Source: an uncultured Ruminococcus sp. (lineage in GTDB: Bacteria; Bacillota; Clostridia; Oscillospirales; Ruminococcaceae). From it: a stretch of DNA of 10,830 bases. The notes under the pieces were generated by a model. It worked only from the letters and a program-made list of their open reading frames with translations, was not told the DNA's origin and searched no databases. Location of the stretch: positions 1-10,830 of the forward strand of contig CACZQG010000103.1 in assembly GCA_902783235.1 (NCBI GenBank), written 5' to 3'. Position 1 is the stretch's first letter. The number at the start of each line of letters is the position of its first letter. Of the stretch, positions 1 to 7,058 are shown one piece after another. A program made the translations under genes and the position numbers.

Positions 1-1
1 C

Positions 2-196
2 CTCAAAGGCGATGCCGATGTAAACAACGAGGTAGGTCTTTCGGATGTTATCACTGTCGCTAAATATAACCTCAACAATGAGCTTTATCCCCTTGCAAAT
101 GAGATCGCATTTGCTAACGCCGACATGAACGATGACGGCGAAGTAAACGGAGTTGATACCTCCGCTCTTATCGAGAATCAGCTGGGTAAGAAGTAA
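2..196 (+). CDS. C-terminus of a dockerin-containing secreted protein (5' end outside window)
   Basis: Only the last 64 residues are visible, and they form an almost complete type I dockerin, the module that plugs enzymes or accessory proteins into scaffoldin cohesins outside the cell. The frame opens at the window edge and ends at TAA 194-196. Two calcium-loop repeats are seen. The first is DADVNNEVGLSD, with Gly at loop position 9 where Asp or Asn is usual. The second is DMNDDGEVNGVD, with all ligand positions intact. The protein ends in QLGKK, as do both downstream proteins. Its dockerin and 3' flank are collinear with those of the gene ending at 1151 at a constant 955-bp offset, so it is the upstream member of a tandem array. 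The payload it carries cannot be known from this window. Confidence 0.9.
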   Translation, partial: LKGDADVNNEVGLSDVITVAKYNLNNELYPLANEIAFANADMNDDGEVNGVDTSALIENQLGKK

Positions 197-284
197 GCAA
201 TTTCCAATTTTCTCATACATAAACACCACCCCCGGCGTGTGTCGGGGGATGGTGGACATTACAGAATTGCAGGAGGTTTTTAAA
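113..284 (+). repeat. Direct repeat copy A: dockerin 3' end plus intergenic spacer
   Basis: This stretch covers the second dockerin loop, the stop codon, the spacer hairpin and the AGGAGG ribosome binding site. It matches 1068-1240 with about seven substitutions and one single-base insertion. Weaker collinear similarity continues left across the whole dockerin. The noncoding part is as well conserved as the coding part, which points to recent duplication or gene conversion rather than protein-level selection alone. Confidence 0.9.
224..254 (+). other. Spacer stem-loop, copy A
   Basis: An 11-bp stem pairs 224-234 (CACCACCCCCG) with 243-254, leaving one bulged A at 249 and an 8-nt loop. It lies 27 nt after the stop of the first dockerin gene and 30 nt before the next ATG. 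No T-tract follows, since the next bases are GACATTACAG. It is therefore not a standard intrinsic terminator. An mRNA processing or stability element between cistrons is a possible role, but that is inference. Confidence 0.75.
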
Positions 285-1151
285 ATGACAAAAACAACGA
301 AAACAATCATGGCTTTACTTACAGCCATGACAATGACGGCAGGAGCAATGGGCACTACAGCTTATGCAGCGGAAGCAAACACAGCACTTACGAAAGATAC
401 TCAGATAACAAACTATAATAATGAAGGGATATACACTGGAATAAGTGATCTCAAAACTACAATAGCATTTGAAGATGACTTCATTAACTATTACAATGAG
501 TTCTATGGCGATAAGAAATATTCTGTAGATGACGGCAGCGGTAACATAAAAGAAGTAAATGTTAATCAAAAACTGATCCATGTTTACAAATATGGTGAAC
601 AGACAAAATTTGACAGTCATATGGGAGCTGTTTTTGAATTTGAAAAAGTAATTGGCGGAGAAAAAACCACATATTTTTCGATTGGAGAGATAATTCTTGA
701 TGGTATGCCATTGTGGAACACATGCAGTGTGTTCAAAAACAGTTCAATTGACGCCCTGAACAGTTTCCTTGAAGAAAACGGATATAAAGCTCATTTTATA
801 GAAAATGAAAATAATCTATATCAGATAGTTTATGATGACACTTCGGAAGAAAATGTTATAAAAACATTTTTAGCATTATCTAAAAAGTTTGATACGGGAA
901 TATCCTGTATACATCAAGTAGATGAAGATCCTATAACTAATAAGCCGTTATTACGCATTAAAGGCGATGCTGACCTAAGCGGTATGGTCGATCTTGTCGA
1001 CCTCACAACAGTTGCCAAGTACAACCTCAACAATGAGCTTTACCCACTTGAAAATGAAACTGCTTACGCTAACGCCGACATGAACGATGACGGCGAAGTA
1101 AACGGAGTTGATACCTCCGCTCTTATCGAAAACCAGCTGGGTAAAAAATAA
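285..1151 (+). CDS. Secreted dockerin-containing protein of unknown function
   Basis: The product is 288 residues. ATG at 285 is chosen because AGGAGG (271-276) precedes it by 8 nt and a signal peptide begins there. An in-frame start at 153 would read through the previous gene's dockerin. The signal peptide has a basic start, a hydrophobic core at about 8-25, and a likely cut after AYA at residue 28. Residues 29-225 match no family I recognise. A helix-strand-strand-helix-strand pattern seems to fill about 154-209. Residues 226-288 are a type I dockerin with loops DADLSGMVDLVD and DMNDDGEVNGVD. The protein should be exported and docked to a cohesin. With no recognisable catalytic motif it could be a binding, regulatory or inhibitor-like accessory, but nothing in the sequence decides this. 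The gene is probably cotranscribed with its neighbours through the near-identical spacers. Confidence 0.88.
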   Translation: MTKTTKTIMALLTAMTMTAGAMGTTAYAAEANTALTKDTQITNYNNEGIYTGISDLKTTIAFEDDFINYYNEFYGDKKYSVDDGSGNIKEVNVNQKLIHVYKYGEQTKFDSHMGAVFEFEKVIGGEKTTYFSIGEIILDGMPLWNTCSVFKNSSIDALNSFLEENGYKAHFIENENNLYQIVYDDTSEENVIKTFLALSKKFDTGISCIHQVDEDPITNKPLLRIKGDADLSGMVDLVDLTTVAKYNLNNELYPLENETAYANADMNDDGEVNGVDTSALIENQLGKK

Positions 1152-1240
1152 GCTTTTTCCAATTTTCTCATACATAAACACCACCCCCGGCGTGTGTCGG
1201 GGGATGGTGGACATTACAGAATTACAGGAGGATTTTTAAA
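1068..1240 (+). repeat. Direct repeat copy B: dockerin 3' end plus intergenic spacer
   Basis: This is the second copy of the unit at 113-284. It again runs from the second dockerin loop through stop codon, hairpin and ribosome binding site to the base before the next ATG. The third gene repeats the dockerin end and the first bases after the stop (to about 2190), then switches to a different sequence that carries the terminator. Confidence 0.9.
1179..1209 (+). other. Spacer stem-loop, copy B
   Basis: This hairpin is identical in sequence to the one at 224-254: an 11-bp stem with one bulged A (1204), an 8-nt loop, and no T-tract after it. It lies between the stop of the second dockerin gene and AGGAGG at 1226-1231. 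Keeping the same structure in both spacers makes it a candidate functional RNA element, although recent duplication alone would give the same picture. Confidence 0.75.
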
Positions 1241-2167
1241 ATGAAAAAAGCAACAAGATTCTTAGCTGCATTAGCGGCAATGACTACACTTATAGTATCA
1301 GCAATGCCTGTTTCAGCTTATTATGAGATCTATGATCTGAAAAATAAAGAATACTGTTCTCTTGTGGGGAAATATAAGGTGTTATACGGTGAAGATGTTT
1401 TGTTCGGGAGAGGTGAGAAACCCGGCACAGATAAAACAGATAAAAATGAAGGAATTCCGGTTTATGACCTTGTGACAGACGGCAGTGAACAACCGGATGA
1501 CCTGATAGATGATGAAGGTAAAAGATGGAGAGTGATTTCTACAGTAGGTGAAGGAGTTACCTATCATCATATATATCAAGGTACAGATAATCCGATATAT
1601 TCATGGTTCGACTCGGGTAACAAAAAAAACAAGCTTACCTCGTGTTGTATTTTTGAGGAAGGCTGGTCAAAAGAATATGAAGCGAAGCATGGCAAGCGCA
1701 GATGGTTTACCAATGGATATATTATATGGTCAACATACTATATTTCCAAGGATTATAATGCCGATGATATTAATAAAACTTTAAAGGATAACGGCTTTGA
1801 GGTGACATTTAAAGCTACAGGCTATACTACGCAGCAATCAGAAGAATATGATGTACAATACCCCGAAAACACAACTATTGAGGATGCAATAGAAATATAT
1901 AAGCTTTTAAAGGCTAATTATAATGCAGGATTCACTACCTATGAAGAACTCAGCTCTACACAGCCATACACAGATAAAGGCGATGTTGATTTAAACGGTA
2001 TACTTGATATCGCAGATATAACAACAGTAGCTAAATACAATCTCAGCAATGAATCATATCCTCTTGCTGATGATACAGCTTACGTCAACGCCGACATGAA
2101 CGACGACGGCATTGTTGACGGTCTTGATACCTCCGCTCTTATCGAGAATCAGCTGGGTAAAAAATAA
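1241..2167 (+). CDS. Secreted dockerin-containing protein of unknown function, paralogue of the upstream gene
   Basis: The product is 308 residues. The start is supported by AGGAGG at 1226-1231, 9 nt upstream, and by a classic signal peptide: MKK, a hydrophobic core at 7-21, and a likely cut after VSA at residue 26. Residues 27-245 are not recognised. They are rich in Tyr, Trp and charged residues and contain C39, C135 and C136. Residues 155-235 line up in length and pattern with 131-209 of the preceding protein, for example DINKTLKDNGFEVTF against DALNSFLEENGYKAHF, followed by a Glu-rich helix. Residues 246-308 are a type I dockerin with loops DVDLNGILDIAD and DMNDDGIVDGLD, both with full ligand sets. 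It is the last gene of the array, with an intrinsic terminator right after it. The function is unknown; a cellulosome-attached accessory protein is the most that can be inferred. Confidence 0.9.
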   Translation: MKKATRFLAALAAMTTLIVSAMPVSAYYEIYDLKNKEYCSLVGKYKVLYGEDVLFGRGEKPGTDKTDKNEGIPVYDLVTDGSEQPDDLIDDEGKRWRVISTVGEGVTYHHIYQGTDNPIYSWFDSGNKKNKLTSCCIFEEGWSKEYEAKHGKRRWFTNGYIIWSTYYISKDYNADDINKTLKDNGFEVTFKATGYTTQQSEEYDVQYPENTTIEDAIEIYKLLKANYNAGFTTYEELSSTQPYTDKGDVDLNGILDIADITTVAKYNLSNESYPLADDTAYVNADMNDDGIVDGLDTSALIENQLGKK

Positions 2168-2193
2168 GCTTTTTCCATTTTTCTCATATACGC

Positions 2194-2235
2194 AAAACCG
2201 CTCCTCTGTCTGATATGAGGAGCGGTTTTATTTTA
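2194..2235 (+). terminator. Rho-independent terminator of the dockerin array
   Basis: A perfect 13-bp stem pairs 2194-2206 (AAAACCGCTCCTC) with 2217-2229 around a 10-nt loop, followed by ATTTTA. It starts 26 nt after the stop of the last dockerin gene. Read on the minus strand, the same stem ends in TTTT and could also serve the convergent cellulase gene ending at 2283, although that T-tract is short. Confidence 0.9.
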
Positions 2236-2282
2236 TCATACTGCAATGCTAATCATCCATCTGATGGGGAATTAGTATAAAA

Positions 2283-4343
2283 TTATAATAAGCTGAGTTC
2301 CCTTTCTGTTATCCTGCCAATATTGAACTCCAGAAGCTTGGAAAGATCTCTGGTATCCACAATTCCGTCATGGGTAACATCCGCATTTTGCTTGGATGCA
2401 TCACTGTCAAGGTTAAACAGGACACTGTTGAGCAGATACTTTGAAAGCTTGGTAACATCTGCAAGCTCAACAACCCCATTCAGATCCACATCACCGGACT
2501 TTGAAGCCGATGCAGGGATATTATCCGCAGGATCAGCCTTTTCAATGGGCTGTGTTGTGACAGGTTGTGTTGTGACAGGCTGAGTCACAGGCTGAGTTGT
2601 GGTAGGCTGGGTGGTTATAGGCTGTGTAGTAGGCTGTGTAGTGGTAGGTGTGGTTATGGGCTGGGTCGTAGGCTGGGTGGTTATGGGCTGTGTAGTGGTA
2701 GGCGTGGTTATGGGCTGGGTTGTAGGCTGGGTGGTTATGGGCTGGGTCGTAGGCTGAGGATCAACTATGACCGGATCCTTCGGCTTTACAGAGCCGTCTG
2801 AATCAAGGTTGCTTCCCTCACTTGCGGCATAGGTCTTGTAGTAATCGGTCAGACTTATACCGTTTGCACCCAGTGCCTTCTGGTGGTCGAGACCAATGTA
2901 CTTGCCGGAGGTCGTCTGCCAGAGGGAAGGCTCAAACAAGCCGTATTTTTTCTCATCCCAGGTCTTGAAATCATAGCCTAAAAGTCCGCCGGTATCACCT
3001 GAGTTAGGGTTCAGGCACCAGAATGTATGATTGATATGGTTTGCTATCATGTAATCACGCAGCAGCTCCATCCATTTCTGATTCTTGTCGCCGTCCATAT
3101 GTCCGCCCCATTCACCGATAAGCAAAGGTGCAATATCCTTGTCATTTATGTATGCCCATGTGTCATACCAGTAATCATCAAGGAGAGACTGTGTGTCAAA
3201 ATCATCCTTGAACCAGGTCTGCTCGTAAACAGAAGGGCCGTAGTCATGGGGTGAATAAACTATCTGTCCGTTTTTTTCCTTACTTCCCAGATTTACAGGA
3301 TAGTCCTTGACACCACGGAGATTGCCGCCCCACCATGCGCCATACCAAGGCGATACATCGGCAGGTGCCTGCCAGATATCGGCTGTGTCATATGTATAAC
3401 CCTTTTCGGTCTTAGGATACTGTTCAACACCCTCGATCATAATAAGAGCATTGGGGTTTACATTCAGGATAGATTTTCCGCACTCTTCAGCAGAATACTT
3501 CCAGTTGTTTGTTTTTGTGGTATTATCCCATCTTGCAATACCTTCGGGACAGGTGCTGCCATCATAACCTCTCTTGCCGTGAGGCTCATTTTTCAGGTCA
3601 TAACCTAAAATAGTATCATCATTTGCATATTTTTCAGCAAGCCAGGTAATGGAATCCTTCCACATATCCCATGTGACTTCTCTTCCGTCAGCCATTATTG
3701 CCATTGTATCAGCAGCTTCTGTATTTGCATCATAGTACCATATGTTATAGTTATGTCCGGAATTGTGTGCCTTAGGGCTGTGTACGTCCACAAAAGCCTT
3801 GATGCCGTGTTCCTTGCACTTCTGTATGATAACATCAAATATCTGCATACTGTTTTTCAGTGTCTTTCCATCCTCAAGTACAAAATCCTTATTGATATTA
3901 CCGTACTTTCCGGCAGGAGTTACAGTACCATCCTCACCTATGATATCCTTGGGAGGCGAATAGGAAGCCTGGACACTTGAAACGGGAAGCGGTTTGTCCT
4001 CCATCCAGGAAACCAGCAGCTCCGTGGAAATAGGAAAACGTATTATATTTATACCACGATCCGCTACCGCCTGTAAAAATTCGTCACAGTCTGCCGCATA
4101 CATACCATGCGGTGCGTTCTCGGTACAGTTAAGACCAAACCAGTTTGCACCGGTAAGCCATACCTGATTGCCGTCCTTGTCATAAAGCCGGCTGCCCACA
4201 GCGTGGAGCCAGTCATCGTTGCAGTCATCTGCTGCTGTAACTACACTCTTGCTTGTGTACTTTTCTGTTGTACCCACTGTTACGCAGGTGGCTGCTACTG
4301 CCGTCACTGACAGCAATGCAGCTAATGTTCTTTTGATGTTCAT
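2283..4343 (-). CDS. GH5 (subfamily 1-like) endo-beta-1,4-glucanase with dockerin
   Basis: This 686-residue secreted cellulase is predicted to cut internal beta-1,4-glucosidic bonds by the retaining mechanism. A signal peptide spans about 1-37 (cut near VTA). The GH5 barrel covers about 45-500. Conserved residues are R102 (IRFP), H188 (VDVHSP), N252-E253-P254 with E253 as acid/base, H366 and Y368 (SPHDYG), the nucleophile E411 in GEWGG, and the FWCLNPNSGDTGG segment after 440. WWGGNLRGV and HDYGPSVYEQTWF are typical of subfamily 1 enzymes such as Acidothermus E1. A Thr/Pro/Gln linker fills about 524-600. The dockerin is at 616-678, with Thr at position 3 of its second loop. No carbohydrate-binding module is seen, so substrate targeting probably relies on the scaffold. 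The start is supported by GGAGGG at 4353-4358, 9 nt upstream. Exact substrate preference within beta-glucans is not fixed by the sequence. Confidence 0.95.
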   Translation of the reverse strand: MNIKRTLAALLSVTAVAATCVTVGTTEKYTSKSVVTAADDCNDDWLHAVGSRLYDKDGNQVWLTGANWFGLNCTENAPHGMYAADCDEFLQAVADRGINIIRFPISTELLVSWMEDKPLPVSSVQASYSPPKDIIGEDGTVTPAGKYGNINKDFVLEDGKTLKNSMQIFDVIIQKCKEHGIKAFVDVHSPKAHNSGHNYNIWYYDANTEAADTMAIMADGREVTWDMWKDSITWLAEKYANDDTILGYDLKNEPHGKRGYDGSTCPEGIARWDNTTKTNNWKYSAEECGKSILNVNPNALIMIEGVEQYPKTEKGYTYDTADIWQAPADVSPWYGAWWGGNLRGVKDYPVNLGSKEKNGQIVYSPHDYGPSVYEQTWFKDDFDTQSLLDDYWYDTWAYINDKDIAPLLIGEWGGHMDGDKNQKWMELLRDYMIANHINHTFWCLNPNSGDTGGLLGYDFKTWDEKKYGLFEPSLWQTTSGKYIGLDHQKALGANGISLTDYYKTYAASEGSNLDSDGSVKPKDPVIVDPQPTTQPITTQPTTQPITTPTTTQPITTQPTTQPITTPTTTQPTTQPITTQPTTTQPVTQPVTTQPVTTQPIEKADPADNIPASASKSGDVDLNGVVELADVTKLSKYLLNSVLFNLDSDASKQNADVTHDGIVDTRDLSKLLEFNIGRITERELSLL
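2634..2741 (-). repeat. 54-bp tandem repeat coding part of the TPQ linker
   Basis: Two adjacent 54-bp copies, 2634-2687 and 2688-2741, differ at only two positions. Each codes an 18-residue Thr/Pro/Gln unit covering linker residues 535-570. Shorter, less perfect repeats of the same type flank it. The period is a multiple of three, so copy gain or loss would change linker length without breaking the frame. Confidence 0.9.
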
Positions 4344-4500
4344 TGATCATACCCCTCCATTTTTTAATTATAAATACATAATGCGGCTATGAAGCCCCTG
4401 ACCCGGTATTTATTGTCTTATCTGTCACACCACGGTACCGCATCTGTAACGCATTATGATTTGCAAATGTAAATTATGATAATACCTGTTCAGTTGTATG
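4344..4500 (-). promoter_or_regulatory. Candidate control region upstream of the GH5 cellulase gene
   Basis: This 157-bp gap separates mutS2 from the cellulase and shows no intrinsic terminator. It contains two ATTATGAT copies 20 bp apart (4453-4460 and 4473-4480), the palindrome ATTTGCAAAT (4459-4468), and a 9-bp inverted repeat CATAATGCG/CGCATTATG (4377-4385 and 4450-4458). Two weak minus-strand promoter readings are possible: TTATCA-18-CATAAT (4482 to 4453), or a perfect TATAAT at 4367-4372 without a good -35, which would leave only a very short leader. The cellulase ribosome binding site is at 4353-4358. Confidence 0.4.
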
Positions 4501-6891
4501 TTATTTCAATTCAACAATGGTAACACCGCTTTCGCCCTCGCCGTATACACCCAGACGAAAGCTTTTGACCTGCTTCATTTTTTTAAGGCGCTGATGTATT
4601 GCTGCACGAAGAATACCGGTACCCTTACCGTGTATGATAGTCACCATACTAAGCCCGGACATTACTGCGCTGTCAATAAATGACTCCATCTCGTATACAC
4701 CTTCATCCGAGCTGTAGCCTCTTATATCCAGCTCCATACTTCCACGCCGCTCTGTCTTGCTTCGCACATTTCTGGTGGAAACACCCCTTGCGCCGCTTTT
4801 CTGCTTCTGCGAAGGCTGCTTTTTCTCCTCCACCAGTCTGAGCTTTGTAATATCTATTTTGGTTTTCATGATGCCCATTTGTACGAACACCATTCCATTA
4901 CTGTCAGGTTCACCGCAAACGGTAGCTGTTTTATCCATTTCCTTGATGAATACACTGTCACCCTTTTTCAGCTTTCTTGGCAGTACATAGCCGTCATCTG
5001 TGATCTCTGTAACGGGATTGGCTTTGTCATACATCTTATTAAGGCTTTGCTTTGATCTTGTTTTTGCATTTGAATAAAGCTGTCCGAAGTCCTTCTTGTC
5101 CTTCTGCTTTTTCAGCTCCTCCAGTTCATCCAACAGATTATTAGAGCGTGCCTTCACGCTTTCGATTATACCCATCGCCTGAACTCTTGCCCGTTCCATC
5201 TGATCCTGCTTGCTTTTTTCAAGGGCATCCAGCTGATCCTGCAATTCCCGGCGTATCTCCTGAGCCTGTCGGCGTTCCTTTTCAAGGGTATCACGTTCAC
5301 ACTCCAGTTCTTTCCTTGTACGCTCCAGCTCCTCCACTACTCTTTCAAAACGGCTGTTTTCATCGCTCACCAGGCTTTTTGCCTTATCTATAACATCATC
5401 AGGCATACCAAGAGTTTTTGATATGGAGAATGCATTGGATTTTCCCGGAGAGCCTGTAATAAGTCTGTAGGTAGGCTGCAATGTTTCCGGATCAAACTCA
5501 CAGCTGGCGTTTTCTGTATCACTGTTTTCAATGGCATATAATTTAAGCTCCTGATAATGGGTGGAAGCCATTATTTTAGCCCCCTGACAACGGAGTCTTT
5601 CTATTATGGATATTGCCAGTGCAGCTCCCTCTACAGGATCTGTACCCGATCCCGGCTCATCAAGCAGCACCAGAGAATCCATATCCGCAATGCCTATTAT
5701 TTCAATAATATTATTGGTATGAGCCGAGAAGGTGGACAGGCTCTGCTCGATGCTCTGACTGTCACCTATATCAGCCAATATATGCTTATAGACCGATACA
5801 CTGCTGCCGTCCGATACCGGTATAAGCATTCCGCACATTACCATTGCCGAAAGCAGTCCGGCAGTTTTCAGCGCAACAGTTTTACCGCCTGTATTGGGGC
5901 CTGTTATCATAAGGGCACTGTAGCCATCCCCCAGGTCAATATCTATCGGTACAGCCTTTTTGGGATCAAGAAGGGGATGTCTCGCCTTTTTCAGATGCAG
6001 CTTGCCGTCGTCTGTTATTTTAGGGATACTTGCCTTCATCCTCGCCGCCAGATTTGCCTTTGAAAAATAAAGATTCAGCTCTGCCGCCGTTTCATAACCG
6101 GATATTATCTGCTCTGCACAATCACCGCACTCACGGCACAATGCTGTTATTATTCTTTCGATCTCTTCCTGCTCCCGGCTTTCCAGCAAACGAATATCAT
6201 TGTTGGCTTCCACCACAGCCATAGGCTCTACAAATATAGTCTGTCCCGTAGCAGATGTGGAATGGATAAGTCCCGGTACCTTTCCCCTGTGCTCCGCTTT
6301 TACAGGTACAACATATCTGCCGTCACGCATAGTGATTATGTTTTCCTGCAATGCATTTTTCACACTGTCCGATTTGATCATTTTATCCAGTGTATCCCTG
6401 AGCTTTGATGCGGCACGGGTCATTTTTTTTCTTATATCAGCCAGCTCCGCCGATGCACTGTCCGCTATCTCATCCTCGGAAATTATGGAACGATCCAGAA
6501 GATCATACAGATATTTATTTGGGTACAATTGGGAAAACAGCTGATCCAGGTCAGTAGTGATATTCTCACAATGAGCATACCAGTCAGACAGTGCTGTGAT
6601 CTGCCGAAGTATATCCTTTACCCGAAGAAGCTCCTTCAGAGATATCCTGGCACCTGTGGCTGCTCTTTTAAGTGAAGCACTCACATCCTTGATATTGTAA
6701 AAAGGAGGAGTACCGAACCGCACAGACAGATCAAGAGCCTGTGCTGTTTTGTCTATCTCCCTGCATACATCATTATAATCGGTACAGGGTTCAAGCTCCA
6801 TTGCCTTCTGTCGGGTACGGTCATTTGCCGTCATATCCGCCAGCATTTTCAGCACCTTGTGAAGCTCAAGTGTATAGTAATATTTTTCCAT
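4501..6891 (-). CDS. mutS2: MutS2 family ATPase with Smr domain
   Basis: This is a 796-residue MutS-family protein that lacks the mismatch-recognition domains. Homologues suppress recombination or act on collided ribosomes, and both roles have been reported for the family. Visible landmarks are an N-terminal clamp/lever region (about 1-300), Walker A GPNTGGKT (331-338), the STFSAH segment (386-391), Walker B LVLLDEP with D411-E412, and a long charged coiled coil (about 510-600). A KOW-like linker follows near 640-685, then a C-terminal Smr domain (about 718-796) with LDIRG (721-725) and HGKGTG (754-759). ATG 6891 is chosen because GGAGAG (6903-6908) precedes it and MEKYYYTLELHKVL matches the usual family start. 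The frame stays open up to 6978, but that extension has no ribosome binding site. It is the last gene of the housekeeping cluster, 167 bp after recO. Confidence 0.95.
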   Translation of the reverse strand: MEKYYYTLELHKVLKMLADMTANDRTRQKAMELEPCTDYNDVCREIDKTAQALDLSVRFGTPPFYNIKDVSASLKRAATGARISLKELLRVKDILRQITALSDWYAHCENITTDLDQLFSQLYPNKYLYDLLDRSIISEDEIADSASAELADIRKKMTRAASKLRDTLDKMIKSDSVKNALQENIITMRDGRYVVPVKAEHRGKVPGLIHSTSATGQTIFVEPMAVVEANNDIRLLESREQEEIERIITALCRECGDCAEQIISGYETAAELNLYFSKANLAARMKASIPKITDDGKLHLKKARHPLLDPKKAVPIDIDLGDGYSALMITGPNTGGKTVALKTAGLLSAMVMCGMLIPVSDGSSVSVYKHILADIGDSQSIEQSLSTFSAHTNNIIEIIGIADMDSLVLLDEPGSGTDPVEGAALAISIIERLRCQGAKIMASTHYQELKLYAIENSDTENASCEFDPETLQPTYRLITGSPGKSNAFSISKTLGMPDDVIDKAKSLVSDENSRFERVVEELERTRKELECERDTLEKERRQAQEIRRELQDQLDALEKSKQDQMERARVQAMGIIESVKARSNNLLDELEELKKQKDKKDFGQLYSNAKTRSKQSLNKMYDKANPVTEITDDGYVLPRKLKKGDSVFIKEMDKTATVCGEPDSNGMVFVQMGIMKTKIDITKLRLVEEKKQPSQKQKSGARGVSTRNVRSKTERRGSMELDIRGYSSDEGVYEMESFIDSAVMSGLSMVTIIHGKGTGILRAAIHQRLKKMKQVKSFRLGVYGEGESGVTIVELK

Positions 6892-6940
6892 ATAATAAGT
6901 TTCTCTCCGATGGGTATATGTTGTGAATAAAGCCTGCAAG

Positions 6941-6955
6941 CTGTGACCGTCACAG
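6941..6955. promoter_or_regulatory. Perfect 15-bp palindrome upstream of mutS2
   Basis: CTGTGAC and GTCACAG flank a single central base, 50 bp upstream of the mutS2 ATG. It could be a repressor operator or, in RNA, a 6-bp hairpin with a 3-nt loop. The half-site spacing (TGTGA-3-TCACA) does not fit the CRP/FNR pattern, which needs 6. No convincing promoter was found beside it. Confidence 0.4.
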
Positions 6956-6985
6956 AAAGCTTTGCTCCTCATGATCATGTATGTA

Positions 6986-7044
6986 TTGCTTTACCAACTA
7001 AGCCCTGCCGTCCCCCTTTTGGCAATGTTTAATTGGTAAAGCAA
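6986..7044. repeat. 59-bp imperfect palindrome between recO and mutS2
   Basis: Perfect 12-bp arms TTGCTTTACCAA (6986-6997) and TTGGTAAAGCAA (7033-7044) enclose further pairing. After one mismatch, 6999-7003 pairs with 7027-7031 (one G-T), then TGCC (7006-7009) pairs with GGCA (7021-7024) around an 11-nt loop. It starts 14 nt after the recO stop. No T-tract follows on either strand, so it is not a plain intrinsic terminator. It may be an mRNA-stabilising structure, a small RNA, or a small palindromic repeat element. Confidence 0.75.
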
Positions 7045-7058
7045 AGCATCCTGTCAGA

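Noticed and set aside
153..284. N-terminal extension of the gene at 285, starting at ATG 153
   Set aside because: It would read the previous gene's dockerin in another frame, has no ribosome binding site, and would put 44 residues ahead of a clear signal peptide that has its own AGGAGG.
2249..2275. CTAAT/ATTAG inverted repeat as a terminator of the cellulase gene
   Set aside because: The pairing is interrupted by a bulge or internal loop and no T-tract follows on the minus strand. The 2194-2229 stem is a better candidate.
2565..2801. Plus-strand frame rich in Gly, Arg, Leu and Cys
   Set aside because: It is the antisense shadow of the repetitive TPQ linker of the cellulase.
4440..4460. Catabolite-response (cre) site suggested by TGTAACGCATTATG
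   Set aside because: The central CG is not at the required spacing from TGNAA, so it does not fit the cre consensus.
5557..6063. 168-residue plus-strand frame
   Set aside because: It lies antisense to the MutS2 ATPase domain, with no ribosome binding site or family resemblance.
6892..6978. 29-residue N-terminal extension of MutS2
   Set aside because: No ribosome binding site precedes 6978, the extension is not typical of the family, and ATG 6891 has GGAGAG upstream.
6986..7044. Possible tRNA, because GCTTAGTTGGTAAAGC on the minus strand looks like a D-arm
   Set aside because: No matching anticodon stem, T-arm or acceptor stem follows. The motif is one arm of the longer palindrome.
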